This document shows positions 24,481 to 34,534 of a DNA stretch of 64,000 nucleotides, piece after piece. A program made the translations under genes and the position numbers. The stretch's first letter is position 1, and each line of letters opens with the position of its first letter. The notes below the pieces were generated by a model. The model made no database searches. It was not told where the DNA came from and saw only the letters and a list, made by a program, of their open reading frames with translations. The stretch is taken from positions 118,667-182,666 of the forward strand of contig MNCI01002932.1 in NCBI GenBank assembly GCA_015680685.1, in the 5' to 3' direction. Origin of the DNA: Gnetum montanum (lineage: Eukaryota; Streptophyta; Gnetopsida; Gnetales; Gnetaceae).

Positions 24481-24790
24481 AGTGTGATGATCAAAAATGT
24501 CCATATTATATCCACTGTGCAAGCCATAGCATTGTGGGTGCATAGCTAAACTATACCACCACCGAGAAGGAATTGATGGCGGTGGTGTTCGCATTAGACA
24601 AATTCCTGCACTATGTGCTCAGATATGTTTGTACACATTGACCATAGTGCTATCCAGCTCCTGATGAACAAACCAATGGTGAGCCCCTGCATAATCCGGT
24701 GGTTGGTGATTCTTCAGGAGTTTGATCTTACCATTTTAGACAGAAAGGGGACTAAGAATGTGATTGTTGACCACTTGTCTCGGTTATGAT
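24400..24790 (+). pseudogene. E1 RNase H
   Basis: FHIMMDASNYALGALL at 24430-24480 gives the first catalytic Asp. It is followed after a TAG by YYIHCASHSIVGA, NYTTTEKELMAVVFALDKF (catalytic Glu) and, in a shifted frame, IDHSAIQLLMNKP and IVDHLSRL. It is fused behind RT as in gypsy elements. Confidence 0.85.
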
Positions 24791-24829
24791 GGGATGATGT
24801 AGAAGAGGAGGAGCCTTTATCCAATTAGT

Positions 24830-26210
24830 TTCTAGATAAAATCCTCTTCATAGGTGTCGTTGATCCTCAAGCACCCAAGGAATCCCCTTGGTTCAACCGC
24901 ATCCTCACATACCTTACAACCTAGGAGTTGCCAAAAGAGTGGAACCATCGGCAGAAATAGTAGTTTCTTCATAAGGCCAAGCATTTCATGGAAATCAACG
25001 ACCACCTCTACAAGGTGTTCGTAGATGGCTTGGTTTGATGGTGTGTCCCTAATGATGATACACTGCGCATCCTCCAAGATCCTCACGAGGGCCCTTGTGG
25101 TGGCCACTATGCTGGATGTCAAATAACCATTAAAATCCTACTTGCAAGGTATTACTAGCCTACACTTTTTAGGGATGCATAATGGTTTGCCCACTCCTGC
25201 GAACGATGCCAAATAGATGGTGGGATGTCGACATAGTTGGAGGGATCTCAACAATGGATCCAACCACTGGAGCCCTTTGACATCTGGGGTATCGACTTCA
25301 TGGGCCCCATCAACCCCTTGTCAAATGGAAAAGCATACATCATCGTGGTTGTGGACTACTGTACAAAGTGGGCAGAAGGGTAGTTGTCATCGTCTGTTCT
25401 TCCAACACTGCCACACAATTTGTCTAGCAACAAATCGTAACTAGGTTTGGAGTACCATGCGCACTCATTTCTGAAAATGGGACTCACTTCACGGGCGTCA
25501 CTTTTTGAAAACTCATGCAACGCTTAGGGGTACCACATAAATTCACAACACCCTATCACCCCCAAGCCAATGGGTAGGCTGAAGTCACCAATAGGGAGAT
25601 CACCAAGATCCTTACCCGAACCATTAGCAAATATAGGAGGGATTGGAGTACCAAGTTCAACGATGCCCTATGGGCCTATCGCTTCACTTGGAAACTTCCT
25701 GTAGGGTACTCTCCCTATGAGTTAGTGTACGGAAAGTTGCCAATACTTCCAATCCAAGCAGAACTCTAGATACTATCCACCACCTGTGACCTCGATCTTG
25801 ATCTATCGGTAGCATAAAAAAAATGATTAATCAATTTAAGTGTGCTAGATGAGAACCAATTAATGGCCCTATTTTCAAATGAAACCCACAAGGCCTATAA
25901 CAAGAAACGACATGATCTTAGGATTTGGAAGGTCACATTTAGATGTGGAGACAAGGTATTCTATTGGAACCCCTCACATGTATCCCAACTAACAAAGTTT
26001 CAGACACTATGGGAGGGACCTTATATTTTCTCTGAAACCTTTCCATCTGGAGCCTTACTCATCCACAAACCTGGGGACCCCACCAAAACACAGTTAGTCA
26101 ACTGCCAACAATTAAAAATTTTCCATGAGCTCCACATAACTAGTGCCACTGCCTCATCATCAAAAGGTCACCCTCACTTCATTTTTCGTGTCTCCTTCTT
26201 TCGACCTAGT
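24830..26210 (+). pseudogene. E1 integrase, no chromodomain
   Basis: The zinc HHCC region reads HEGPCGGHYAG ... ARYY ... CERCQ near 25085-25210. The catalytic core has FDIWGIDFMGPINPLSNGKA (first Asp), SENGTHF near 25470 where Asp is replaced by Glu, and EVTNREITKIL (Glu). A C-terminal GPY/F module with WEGPYIF and LLIHKPGD lies in 25842-26237. No chromodomain follows, consistent with Athila/Tat. Interrupted by stops and frameshifts. Confidence 0.85.
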
Positions 26211-26239
26211 CGTGGGGGAGATCATCATCCCTACTGATC

Positions 26240-27815
26240 CATTCCCTACTCCCCTCACCATTTTATCATTTTTTTTATTTTACACTTTTTTGTTTTACAC
26301 TTATTGTTTTACACTTTTTTGTCTTTCACTATCATTCATACGTTTGCACTTTCTTTGCACCTCTTTTCATTTTCTTTAATTATTTTTTGTTTTTTGTACC
26401 TGTCTATTTTTTTCACGTAATGGTAGACGTCGTCGTACTATCTTTAGATGTTCAGCACGGTTGGTTTTCATTCCAATGGGTACTGTAATAGTCTTCCTCA
26501 TTATTTGGCTCCCACCATTGCATGGTTGTCCTTGGATTTTATGTCGTTTTCACTTTATAAACTTGGCAGTGAGTCCATGTCATCCACCCATTCACCATTC
26601 CATGGTTTTCCTCTTGTCGCGAACATGCAACCCCTTCACTTAACAAAAATTTTAATTAATGTGTGACTTGTGTAGTTCCCAGAATGAGGGATGACCCAAT
26701 GGTTTGAATTGGGTGTGACTTCAAGGGGAATGCTTTATTCATTATTCTGTTCTGTTCCCCGGGTTACTGGTATGTCCTCACGGATTTCCTCCCACTCCAA
26801 GTCTCTCTCCACTGCAGCTTCTGGGCAGTTCGACCTTGCATGGTGTGGTACTCACTGAAAAAATGCAAAAAATTCAAGAAAAAAACAAAAAAAAAAAGAA
26901 AAAGAAAAAAAAAACAAAATAAACAAATAAAATGAGGATTCAAAGCACACCCCTTGGTCGGATGCATGCAAACATGCATGGGACTTCGCATGGTGTGGTT
27001 CCCCCACACAAAAGAAAAGAAAAATGAATCGCAGGGGAATTCAAAGCACACCCCTTAGACCACCTCTCATGGGCCATATGATTTAGTTATGGGACTTCCT
27101 TGGTCCCCTCTAACTTTGTCCCGTTTCACTTCCTTCTTCTCCTGTTTGCTGGAGTGGTGGTTCTTTATGGAGGTCATTCTTGTTTCCTTGGGGGATGGTC
27201 GAAACTTCGTTTATTGCTACGATGTCACTGTTTGTGGATGGTTTTGGGTCTGACCTCAGGAAAGGTTCTACCGGGTCACTTAACCATGATCACCCACGGG
27301 GTTTCATGTGGCCGACACTCGGAATTTCCATTCTCTCCTCTCCCTCTATTCCCGCTTCTTTCCGTACTCACCTCACTACCCATTTTATGTTTTGTGTGTT
27401 CATCATGTTTTCCATTAGTCTCTCATGCCTTGGTAGGTTCTCTTGGTTTGGAGTCTTCACAGGTCAACACCAATTATTGGCACCTGGGCTCACAGACCCT
27501 AGTGTTGCGGGTATGCAGGGGCTACAAAGGTTGTTGCCTGCTATGGGGAGGACCCACCTACGTATTCCTGGTTCCTCCTATTAAGCCTCCAATCCTTTGG
27601 ATTCCTTGGTTGCTTGTTTTCAGTGTCCCATCATTCGATTTCATCCTCACAAGAGTTCTTTTTGACCCCTGTTCTCCAATTTTGTCTCTTTTTCATGCTC
27701 CATTCCCTTCCTCTTGTCTTCAGCCATGATTGGGCCTTTTCTGCGCTTCAATAGCCTCAATTTGGATTTTCAAATTCATCATTTCGGGTGTTTTATGGGT
27801 TGGTCAACATTGGTC
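26240..27815 (+). other. E1 noncoding spacer between integrase and extra ORF
   Basis: Begins with a T-rich stretch (TTTTGTTTTACACTT repeats, 26260-26400), then a block homologous to E2 36775-37280, an A-rich tract (26870-26930), and a repeated CAAAGCACACCCCTT about 100 bp apart (26941 and 27041). A short block around GGGGAGGACCCAC at 27545 is conserved with E2 at 37495. A 209-codon open frame at 27100-27729 is present but its frame is not kept in E2, and I treat it as chance. Confidence 0.65.
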
Positions 27816-27819
27816 CACG

Positions 27820-27910
27820 GGTGAATAGTGCCTGCGTATATGCAGCCTCATCGATGTAGCACCCAACCCCTATATATACCCCGCTGCACTTCTTCATTTT
27901 TCATCATTTG
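27820..27910 (+). promoter_or_regulatory. E1 putative internal promoter resembling its own U3
   Basis: GCGTATATGCAGCCTCATCG and ATGTAGCACCC followed by TATATATACC at 27871-27880. The words match the E1 LTR U3 (TTTATGCAGCCACCC; CATCGACGTAGCC) directly upstream of its TATA box. It lies about 370 bp before the extra-ORF ATG. E2 has the same arrangement with E2-type motifs. Confidence 0.5.
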
Positions 27911-28024
27911 GAGTTCAAATTGAGGGGATTTTTTGCCATTTTTTCAACCTAACCCTTCCCAACGCCCCTACATTCCATCGCATGTCCGCATCCACCTATC
28001 CTTGTCCTTTTTATGCACCTGAAG

Positions 28025-28238
28025 GTATGCTCTCAGTCATGGGGGGTGGTGACTTTGTGTAATTAATTAATTAGTTTGTTAATTATGAAAACGTTAACCC
28101 TAACCCCTAACTTAACGCTTCGGGAAACTTAACGGTGTGCCTGTGCCATTAACATAACTTGGTCAAACAGTGAAAGTATATACGGACCATATTAAACTAC
28201 TTATGAATGGTCTAACGAACGGTTATGTTTTATTATAG
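28025..28238 (+). other. E1 predicted 5'-UTR intron before the extra ORF
   Basis: Donor-like GAAG/GTATGC at 28021-28030 and acceptor-like TTTTATTATAG ending at 28238, immediately before ATG. The donor region aligns with E2 (CCGAAGTGTTTAG near 38078), and E5 keeps CAAG/GTATCA and TGTGTGCAG/ATG at 52460 and 52519. Inference from alignment by eye only. Confidence 0.45.
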
Positions 28239-31130
28239 ATGGCACCCAAACCAAGGCACCTAAGGGACGAAGGACCATCACAACCAAGGGACAAGTGCCC
28301 ATGCATGGGAATGGGACAAGGAGTGCAACCGCTAGAGTATGCGGAGGGCTCTCATGCAATTGGGCCCTTTTGCGAAAGACTTGACGTGGAATCTGTTCAC
28401 CAGATTCCCGAAGAGGAGATTCCTGATGAGCAATCGCTAGGGGATGAGACTCCTGGGATAGCACTGCAGCTTGAGGTCACCTTGACCCAAGCCTACCTTG
28501 ATAATATCACGCTACGTGAGGTGCAACGAACGATCCTCCAAGAGCTAAATTTTGGACCATTCCTCGAGCATGCACCAGAAGATGTGAGAGTCCAACTGCA
28601 GAACTCTCCGATGTAGCCAATCATCACAAACAATGGTGAATGGTACTTAGGAGAGACTTATCTCTTCTGGATGAATTGGCAACTAGGGTCAAGAGTAAGA
28701 ATCAAAGACATTTATGTCTCTTACTCTTCAGAAGCAATAGCACACGCTCTGGGGTTGCCTAAAACTAGGGCAGATGTGGCAGAAATTCCAAAACAAGCCG
28801 ATCTAGAGGTGAAGGTGCAATGGACCCAATGGTGCTACAGGGTAGAGCGTAAGGAATTTGACTCCTTGACCACGATGGAGAGAGTCTACTCAAAGATCAT
28901 GTCTTACCATTTGAATCCAACGGTAAGACGCAGCAAAATCACTACCTTCTCCGCTCATGTGTGTGCCGCCTTGAGTGGGAAATTTCCCATGAGTCTTCCA
29001 CAACTGTTGTTTCTGGAGATTGAAAAAAGGTTCGCTGAGAATGAACGTGGAAAATGAGCTCTCTTTCCCTGCATAATTTGAAAGTTATGCAAATGGGTAG
29101 GGATAGCATGGTGTTCTAACAATATAATCCAGCATTCTCCAACTACCTCATGGCAAGAGATGATGAAAGATAAAATGCCTACTACCACACAGACAGAGGA
29201 AGAGCAACAACCACCTCCACCACCTACACAAACAATGTAGCCGAGCATGCAAACCATAGCAGAATACATCTGCGAGATTTGAGAAATGCTCTTGAGCCAG
29301 CAAGAGCAATCTGGTAGGACTGGTGGAGGAAAAGATCCTTCGGTCTATCGCCCTACCATGAGCCACCTAGAACAAGTGGCTTAATCAGTTAGCCTACTTG
29401 AAAGGATAGGGCTAATATTTTTTGTTGCCCAAGCACCCATTCCAACCAGAATAGATCCAAACATCTGAGATATATCAACTGCAACCCAACAGTTATTCCC
29501 CAAAATCTCAGGGAATGCTGCTACTTTCTTAGTATGCTTGGAGGATGGTGAGGAGGCAATGGTCCTGGTGATGTAGTACCAGGGACAGGAAGTTGCAGCT
29601 GAAGTGATTGCTGATACAATTGCTATGGTCATCAATGCACCAGCAGCACTTGTACCAAACATCCATGGACTACAAGATGTACAAGTATCTGCCAGAACTT
29701 CATGTAGTAAGATTGATGCAGCCCGACATGAAGAACTGTTGGACAAACTAGTGGGAACCGAGCAACCACTTCCAGATGTCTTTGACCTTCTAGACAACAT
29801 CACTGCAACCCAGTCAGAGATGCTATCGGCAAGGGACAAGAGCATCATCTTATAAGGGAAACTAGAAGCTGCTCAAGTCACTTATCAGTGCTTGGCAACG
29901 AAGATAGCCAATTAAGAGCCCAACTTTCCAATCTAGCCATCCTCAAATGTGAAATCACCAAAGATGAAGCTTTTCAACATATTCAGCTTAAACTTCAGGT
30001 CATTGAGGATGTGTGTGAGACAGTGATCCTAGACAAGTCCATAGCAAACGCCTGAGTGTATTATATAGAGAAGGACTTGGAGGAGATTCGCTAGGAGAAC
30101 ATGCAGCTGACCGTGAAAGTTCATCACCTATGCAATGTTGGTGCAAAGAATGAACACATGAAGGATTTCATCCACCAACAGTAGGAGGATCTAGCCAAGG
30201 TAAATGCAGACATAAGAAGGTTGGCAGCTGAAAATAGAAATCTATCAATGGAGGAGGTTCGGGCATTATGACAAAAGTCTGCAATCAAAATTACCGCTTG
30301 GAAGAATGAGGCCCTAAAATTTGAAAAAGTCAAAAATCATTATAGGGACCAAGTGGGATTGCAGAAGGAGGTGAACGAGAAGCACATTTAAGTCGCTAAG
30401 GCCAAGATAAACCAAGCACTCCAGCAGCTCCGAGAGGGAGGTGATATATGGCCATCTATCTTTGATGGGTTGAATGCCTACAATAAAGCAAAAATCCACC
30501 TAAAGGAGCTACAAATCAAGGAAATGACAAAATACATGGAATTGGCCAACCTTCGATATGCAAACCTAGCTATGCTCACAGCCGGGAGACCGTGGTCAGA
30601 GTTAGAAAAGTAAGTGGCCACCTCGTATTCCCTATACGAGGGTGAGTTCCAGGTGCACAAGGCAACTAAACAAAAGCTGGCAACAAAAAATATAGAACTC
30701 AAGGCCCAAGCTTTGAAGGACCACGTATAGTTGCAGAGGACCTAGCCCGAAGAATGAATGACTACCAGTAGCTACAGGCATCAATCCGAGCATTCGACAT
30801 CGAACGCAAGTAGTTTGCAGCCTAGTTTGTCAACTTGAAAGAACTCATTCCGATGCTGCCTTGCCCTTGGAAAGTTCCAGTTCTAGCACATATTGGAGAA
30901 GCTTCCTAGACCGTGAACGACCCTATAAGCAAAGAAGAAAAAATGAGGGCTCTCTTGGAGGCTTTCCGACTACCTCTAGAAGTTGCAGTTGCCACAAGAC
31001 TATCAACATCAGTGCCGCCACCAACGCATGGGCCAAAGGTTGGAGAGGGTCCATCAGAACCACCACCCCAAGGGACGATGTGATCTTCTCCAGCAATTTT
31101 GTGCATCATACTACATAGCAGAGGATCCAG
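28239..31130 (+). pseudogene. E1 extra ORF: plant-transposon-type domain plus coiled coil
   Basis: ATG at 28239 directly after an AG. The first 125 codons (charged, then LQELNFGPFLEHAPEDV) end in a TAG at 28614; the same frame resumes to 29057 with NGEWYLGETYLFWMNWQLGS, SSEAIAHALGLPK, MERVYSKIMSYHLNPTVRRS and CAALSGKFPMSLPQLLFLEI. This layout resembles what I remember as the putative plant transposon protein domain (xVxFSxxxINxxLxLP...LxPxxHxSxVxxxRA). A Pro-rich linker and a long coiled-coil region (29600-30800) follow, broken by stops. It sits downstream of integrase, where Athila elements may carry env-like ORFs, but I see no signal peptide or membrane segment, so it is not envelope-like in composition. 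Confidence 0.7.
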
Positions 31131-31296
31131 GACCGGTGAGGTGTTTGATTTTATCTCTGAACATCATCATTTTTGTAATTGGTTCCCCTTTATAACTCGG
31201 GCAGTTGGTAAATTCGTGTTTTGTCATGTGTGTGTCATTTAAGTGTTAAGTTATGTGCGTTGTAAATAAGAATCCATACCTTCCAAATTGTAAAGT

Positions 31297-31332
31297 AACT
31301 CGAGGATGAGTTTTTTCTCAGTCGTGGGGGTA
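31297..31332 (+). other. E1 pre-PPT hairpin and polypurine tract
   Basis: AACTCGAGGATGAGTT (31297-31312) can fold as a short stem around AGGA, and GTCGTGGGGGTA (31321-31332) directly precedes the 3' LTR. The same pair occurs in E2, E3 and E5. Confidence 0.75.
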
Positions 31333-32272
31333 TGATGAAGTGTCAAAAAGTCAATGCATCGACTGGGCTGCATATACGGGGCCATGTATACGTGGCCACT
31401 TCGACACACACCCATCGACGTAGCCTCCCTACATCGATGTGGCCCCGTTTACATAGCCACCCTTCTCGAACTATAAATATGAGGGCCTTCCACCCCATTT
31501 AGGCATCTTTTTGAGTAGTTGTAGCAAAGCTCTTACAGTTTGATCCCGCAATAGATAGAATATTTTCCAAGTGCCCGCAACAGGTGTAAGAAAAGTGATC
31601 GAATCTTTATTCGAGCATTGATGTATCTGAGCCCATTGGCATAAAGGCAATAAAGACGAACTGCTCAAGCATTCCTTGCAGCATTTGGACCTAGTTGTTT
31701 CATGCATTTAATAGTTTAATATGTTTATGCTTTATTAATTACTTGTTTATGCTTTATTAGTTTCTTGTTGATTACTTATGTTTTCATTATTATAATTTCA
31801 ATTGTTATTGTTCATTCGTAGTTCGTTAAAGACATAAGTACGACCATCTCGAATGTAATCCAAACACTTGGTAAGCCCAGTGATGCTTAGCTTTTGGTAA
31901 CCCAGTAGTGTTAGGAAATGCTCGGAACGTGCTCAAAAGATGGGACCAGATACTTATGCTAGGAGTAGTTAGAATATAAACTAGGATAATTAGAGATTAG
32001 ATAATAGTTTATTTTTTACTTTCCATACCTCAATTAGTCTCCGAAAAGATAATTAAAAATATACAAAAAATCATTAGCCTTAGTCTCACTTAACCATCGT
32101 AAACAAGACCTCACAAGTGAGATTAGGATGACAATGACCGTTCTAACCCAAGGTTTCACTAGTTAGAAGTCTGGTCTTTGTTAAATGCTTACAATCTGCG
32201 GATTTCGACTGAGTCATGCATGAATGCTCATGATTCGTATGGTTGGGCGTAGGGGTACCTAGCCGCTCATCA
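31333..32272 (+). mobile_element. E1 3' LTR
   Basis: Begins TGATGAAGTG, ends CGCTCATCA, 940 bp as in the 5' LTR. It is followed by GACCC as the target copy and then M gag. U3 differs from the 5' LTR at many positions, mostly transitions, indicating age. Confidence 0.9.
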
Positions 32273-33488
32273 GACCCCAAGAGTTCTTCTTGTTTATGAT
32301 CTGAGTCCATCTATGATGTGGCAAAGTTGTTCTTACTAAGAATAACCATGGCCAAGGCATCGGTGTATGAGAGAATAGTATCTACCCATTGCGACATCCA
32401 AGGGTTCATGTGTTCCTTGCTTCCATCCTTGGATCTACCTTCTTAGATTAGACACTTGAGAGTACATTTGATATTTATCATTAAACAACTTTAACATTGT
32501 ACTCCACCTATGGATGGATTTCGGCTCTAAGGACTGATACTAGTTTTTTGCTTCCTTGATGAGTGTCCTAGGAAATAACTTTAATTTCTACCAATCATTC
32601 CCAATATTCTAGTAGGGACATGCCTTGTGAAAGGCTTGAAAATATTTTTGTAGATTAGAGACATATCCCCCTTCAAATCTGAAGATATTATTCATGTCAA
32701 GTCACTTAATCTGACTATCTTTCATATGCCTGGTTAGAATTTTTACTACTTCTGCAATTTTTGGCATGCTTCAAGTGGCAAGAAAAGGCTCATCATCATC
32801 ATTATTTTGATGATGCCTATAATGTCCTCTACTACCCATTCGTTCATGGCTAGCCTAGTGATCATTATTGTTTCATTGTTCACCTTCATTATGGTTGTCC
32901 TTTCTGTGGCATTTGTTAGAACCAGAAGAGGAAAAAGAAGATGCAAACAAAGAGGGTGAAGAAGAAGGAGGACTGCCACCACCATGGTGTCTGCCACCAC
33001 CTCTACACTTGTCATAACCACATTTGTTAGCTTTCTTATCATCTTGATGCTTGCCCAAGCCCCTACTTTGACTCCCATTTTTACTTGAACCTAGATTGTT
33101 GATAGTGAATTCTAGATTTAGGTTCAAGCCCCATCATCAATGTCAAGGAGTGGAATATTTTCATGTTCAGAATCCCTAGAGGAAGGATCCTCATTGTCAC
33201 TTTGATTGAGCAAGAACAAGGAATTGATGAACCATTTCCCCTTCATAGCCTCATGGTGCGTCTCCTTGTGTCAATCTCTTGCATTGTGTTTTAGTAGGAT
33301 GGTAGTCTTGATAGTCATGGTCATGCACAACATACTCTTCTTGAAGATCCTGTATGCCAAACCTCCTAAAAGATGGAGAAGCATCTTAGGTATAGATCGA
33401 TTAGAAGGCATTATAATGTTTCCCTCCATATTTTTCCACCACAATTGCTCATCTTGATGTAGGATGAAGATGAAGTTAGGTACATACT
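32273..33488 (-). pseudogene. Element M: middle part of gag
   Basis: Minus-strand continuation of M between the two inserted elements. From 33483 downward it reads VPNFIFILHQDEQ, homologous to E1 gag from about 19975. It then gives a Ser/Gly-rich linker (GGGSPPSSSPSLFASSFSSS near 32950), and near 32700 the capsid core start. It stops at 32277, the E1 target copy, and continues at 18784. Frame broken by several stops. Confidence 0.75.
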
Positions 33489-33511
33489 TGATGAGACGCG
33501 ATTCACATAGG

Positions 33512-33591
33512 CCGCGATATCGCGTCCGCCACGATATCGCATCCCCCGCGATATTGTGTCTTCCCTATGATATTGCGTACGCGATATCGCA
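33512..33591. repeat. U3 array of GATATC palindromes (5 units)
   Basis: Units GCGATATCGC, ACGATATCGC, GCGATATTGT, ATGATATTGC and GCGATATCGC spaced 15-20 bp, directly upstream of the TATA box. The 3' LTR has ten units. Confidence 0.85.
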
Positions 33592-33935
33592 GTCCACTGC
33601 AATGTCTATAAATAAGAGGTGGCATTCCCTTGTTTAAGGATCCCAGTTTTAGAGTAGTGAAGCTCTGGCAATTTGATCCTTCCAGAGTTACATTTTTTCC
33701 CATGTTTGCCCGCAGTGTGGTGAATGTAATTGTACGGTGTCTTTATTCGAGTGTGTCGTACTTGGACACACACATGATCGGCAATAAAGATCGAGATTAC
33801 TTCATCATTGCAGAATTCACTTATTTATTTATTTATTTGTTATTTATTTAATATTATTTACTATTTTCTCTCTCACCCTTAAACTCCTAGAAGCGGAACG
33901 AGTACGACTTGATTACGAGCATTTAAGTGTGACTA

Positions 33936-34055
33936 CTTGGTAGCCCAGTGGCATATCCAGGATCTATGCTTGGTAACCTAGTGGTGTATTTGGGATCTGT
34001 ACTTGGTAATCCCAGTGGCGTACCTAGGAGCTACGCTTGGTAAATCCCAGTGGTA
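33936..34055. repeat. LTR minisatellite of CTTGGTAACCCAGTGG units
   Basis: Four units of about 31-36 bp, each starting with a variant of CTTGGTA(A)(T)CCCAGTGG and followed in three of them by a variant of GTATCCAGGATCTACG. The same array is in the 3' LTR at 41837-41957; E1, M and the solo LTRs carry one or two degenerate units. Confidence 0.8.
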
Positions 34056-34402
34056 GTTGTGCACGAGGTCTAAAATGTGTACGGTTGATCAAGGAATCGG
34101 TTGCTTGTCGCACTTAGACTAGATTAGATTCTCTTTCCCTTCTCCTCCTAGCTTGGCTTAGTTAATATTGTTTTCCACTGCCTTCAGGAGTAGCGTTAGA
34201 ATTAAGAACACATCATACACCTCACTCTGGACTAAACCATACATGACAAATACAATACTAGTCCAGGTGGGAAGACAACAAACTGCGACCTAAGGATAAC
34301 TGTCTAGGTGCCACAACTAGTCCGTCTGCGGAGTTCAACTAGATCACGCGTGAGAACACTCATTTTGTATGGTTGAGTGTAGGGGTACCTCGCCATTCAT
34401 CA

Positions 34403-34423
34403 TTGGCACCATTTCCGGGGATG
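34403..34423 (+). other. E2 primer binding site
   Basis: TTGGCACCATTTCCGGGGAT immediately after the 5' LTR; a decayed form of the site seen in E1. Confidence 0.75.
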
Positions 34424-34534
34424 GTGCTAGTTATCTAGATTAGTTATATCATATAAGGTCACTGTATAAGAACTTAACGATATATCTCTTAGAAAGAAGA
34501 AATTATAAAAAGTCACATAAATTCACACACAGCA

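Larger units (their letters stand above)
18785..32272 (+). mobile_element. E1: full-structure Athila-type Ty3/gypsy element, decayed
   Basis: A 13.5-kb element with two 940-bp LTRs, PBS, gag, protease, RT, RNase H, integrase without a chromodomain, a long spacer, an extra ORF, and a polypurine tract. Target-site copies GACCT (18780-18784) and GACCC (32273-32277) differ at one base; the interrupted M gag reads smoothly across when E1 is removed. The extra ORF downstream of pol, the lack of a chromodomain and the PBS type point to the Athila lineage. All reading frames carry stops or frameshifts, and the two LTRs differ at roughly one base in eight in U3, so it is old and inactive. Confidence 0.9.
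33489..34402 (+). mobile_element. E2 5' LTR
   Basis: TGATGAGACGCG start, CATTCATCA end, 914 bp. U3 holds five GATATC-centred palindromes, TATAAATAAG at 33607, AATAAAG near 33785, and a U5 repeat array at 33936-34055. It differs from the 3' LTR at about one base in eighteen outside the palindrome array, and has half as many array units. Confidence 0.9.

Noticed and set aside
26764-27051. Minus-strand Phe-rich 95-codon frame
   Set aside because: Translation of an A-rich low-complexity tract in the E1 spacer.
27100-27729. 209-codon open frame with hydrophobic segments between E1 integrase and extra ORF, possible env
   Set aside because: Pyrimidine-rich sequence also open in another frame (27180-27584); the matching E2 region does not keep the frame; surrounding E1 genes are full of stops.
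28095-28120. Telomere-like CCCTAACCCCTAAC
   Set aside because: Only two imperfect units and not the plant CCCTAAA repeat.
29381-29848. 155-codon minus-strand open frame
   Set aside because: Antisense shadow of the E1 extra-ORF coiled-coil region.
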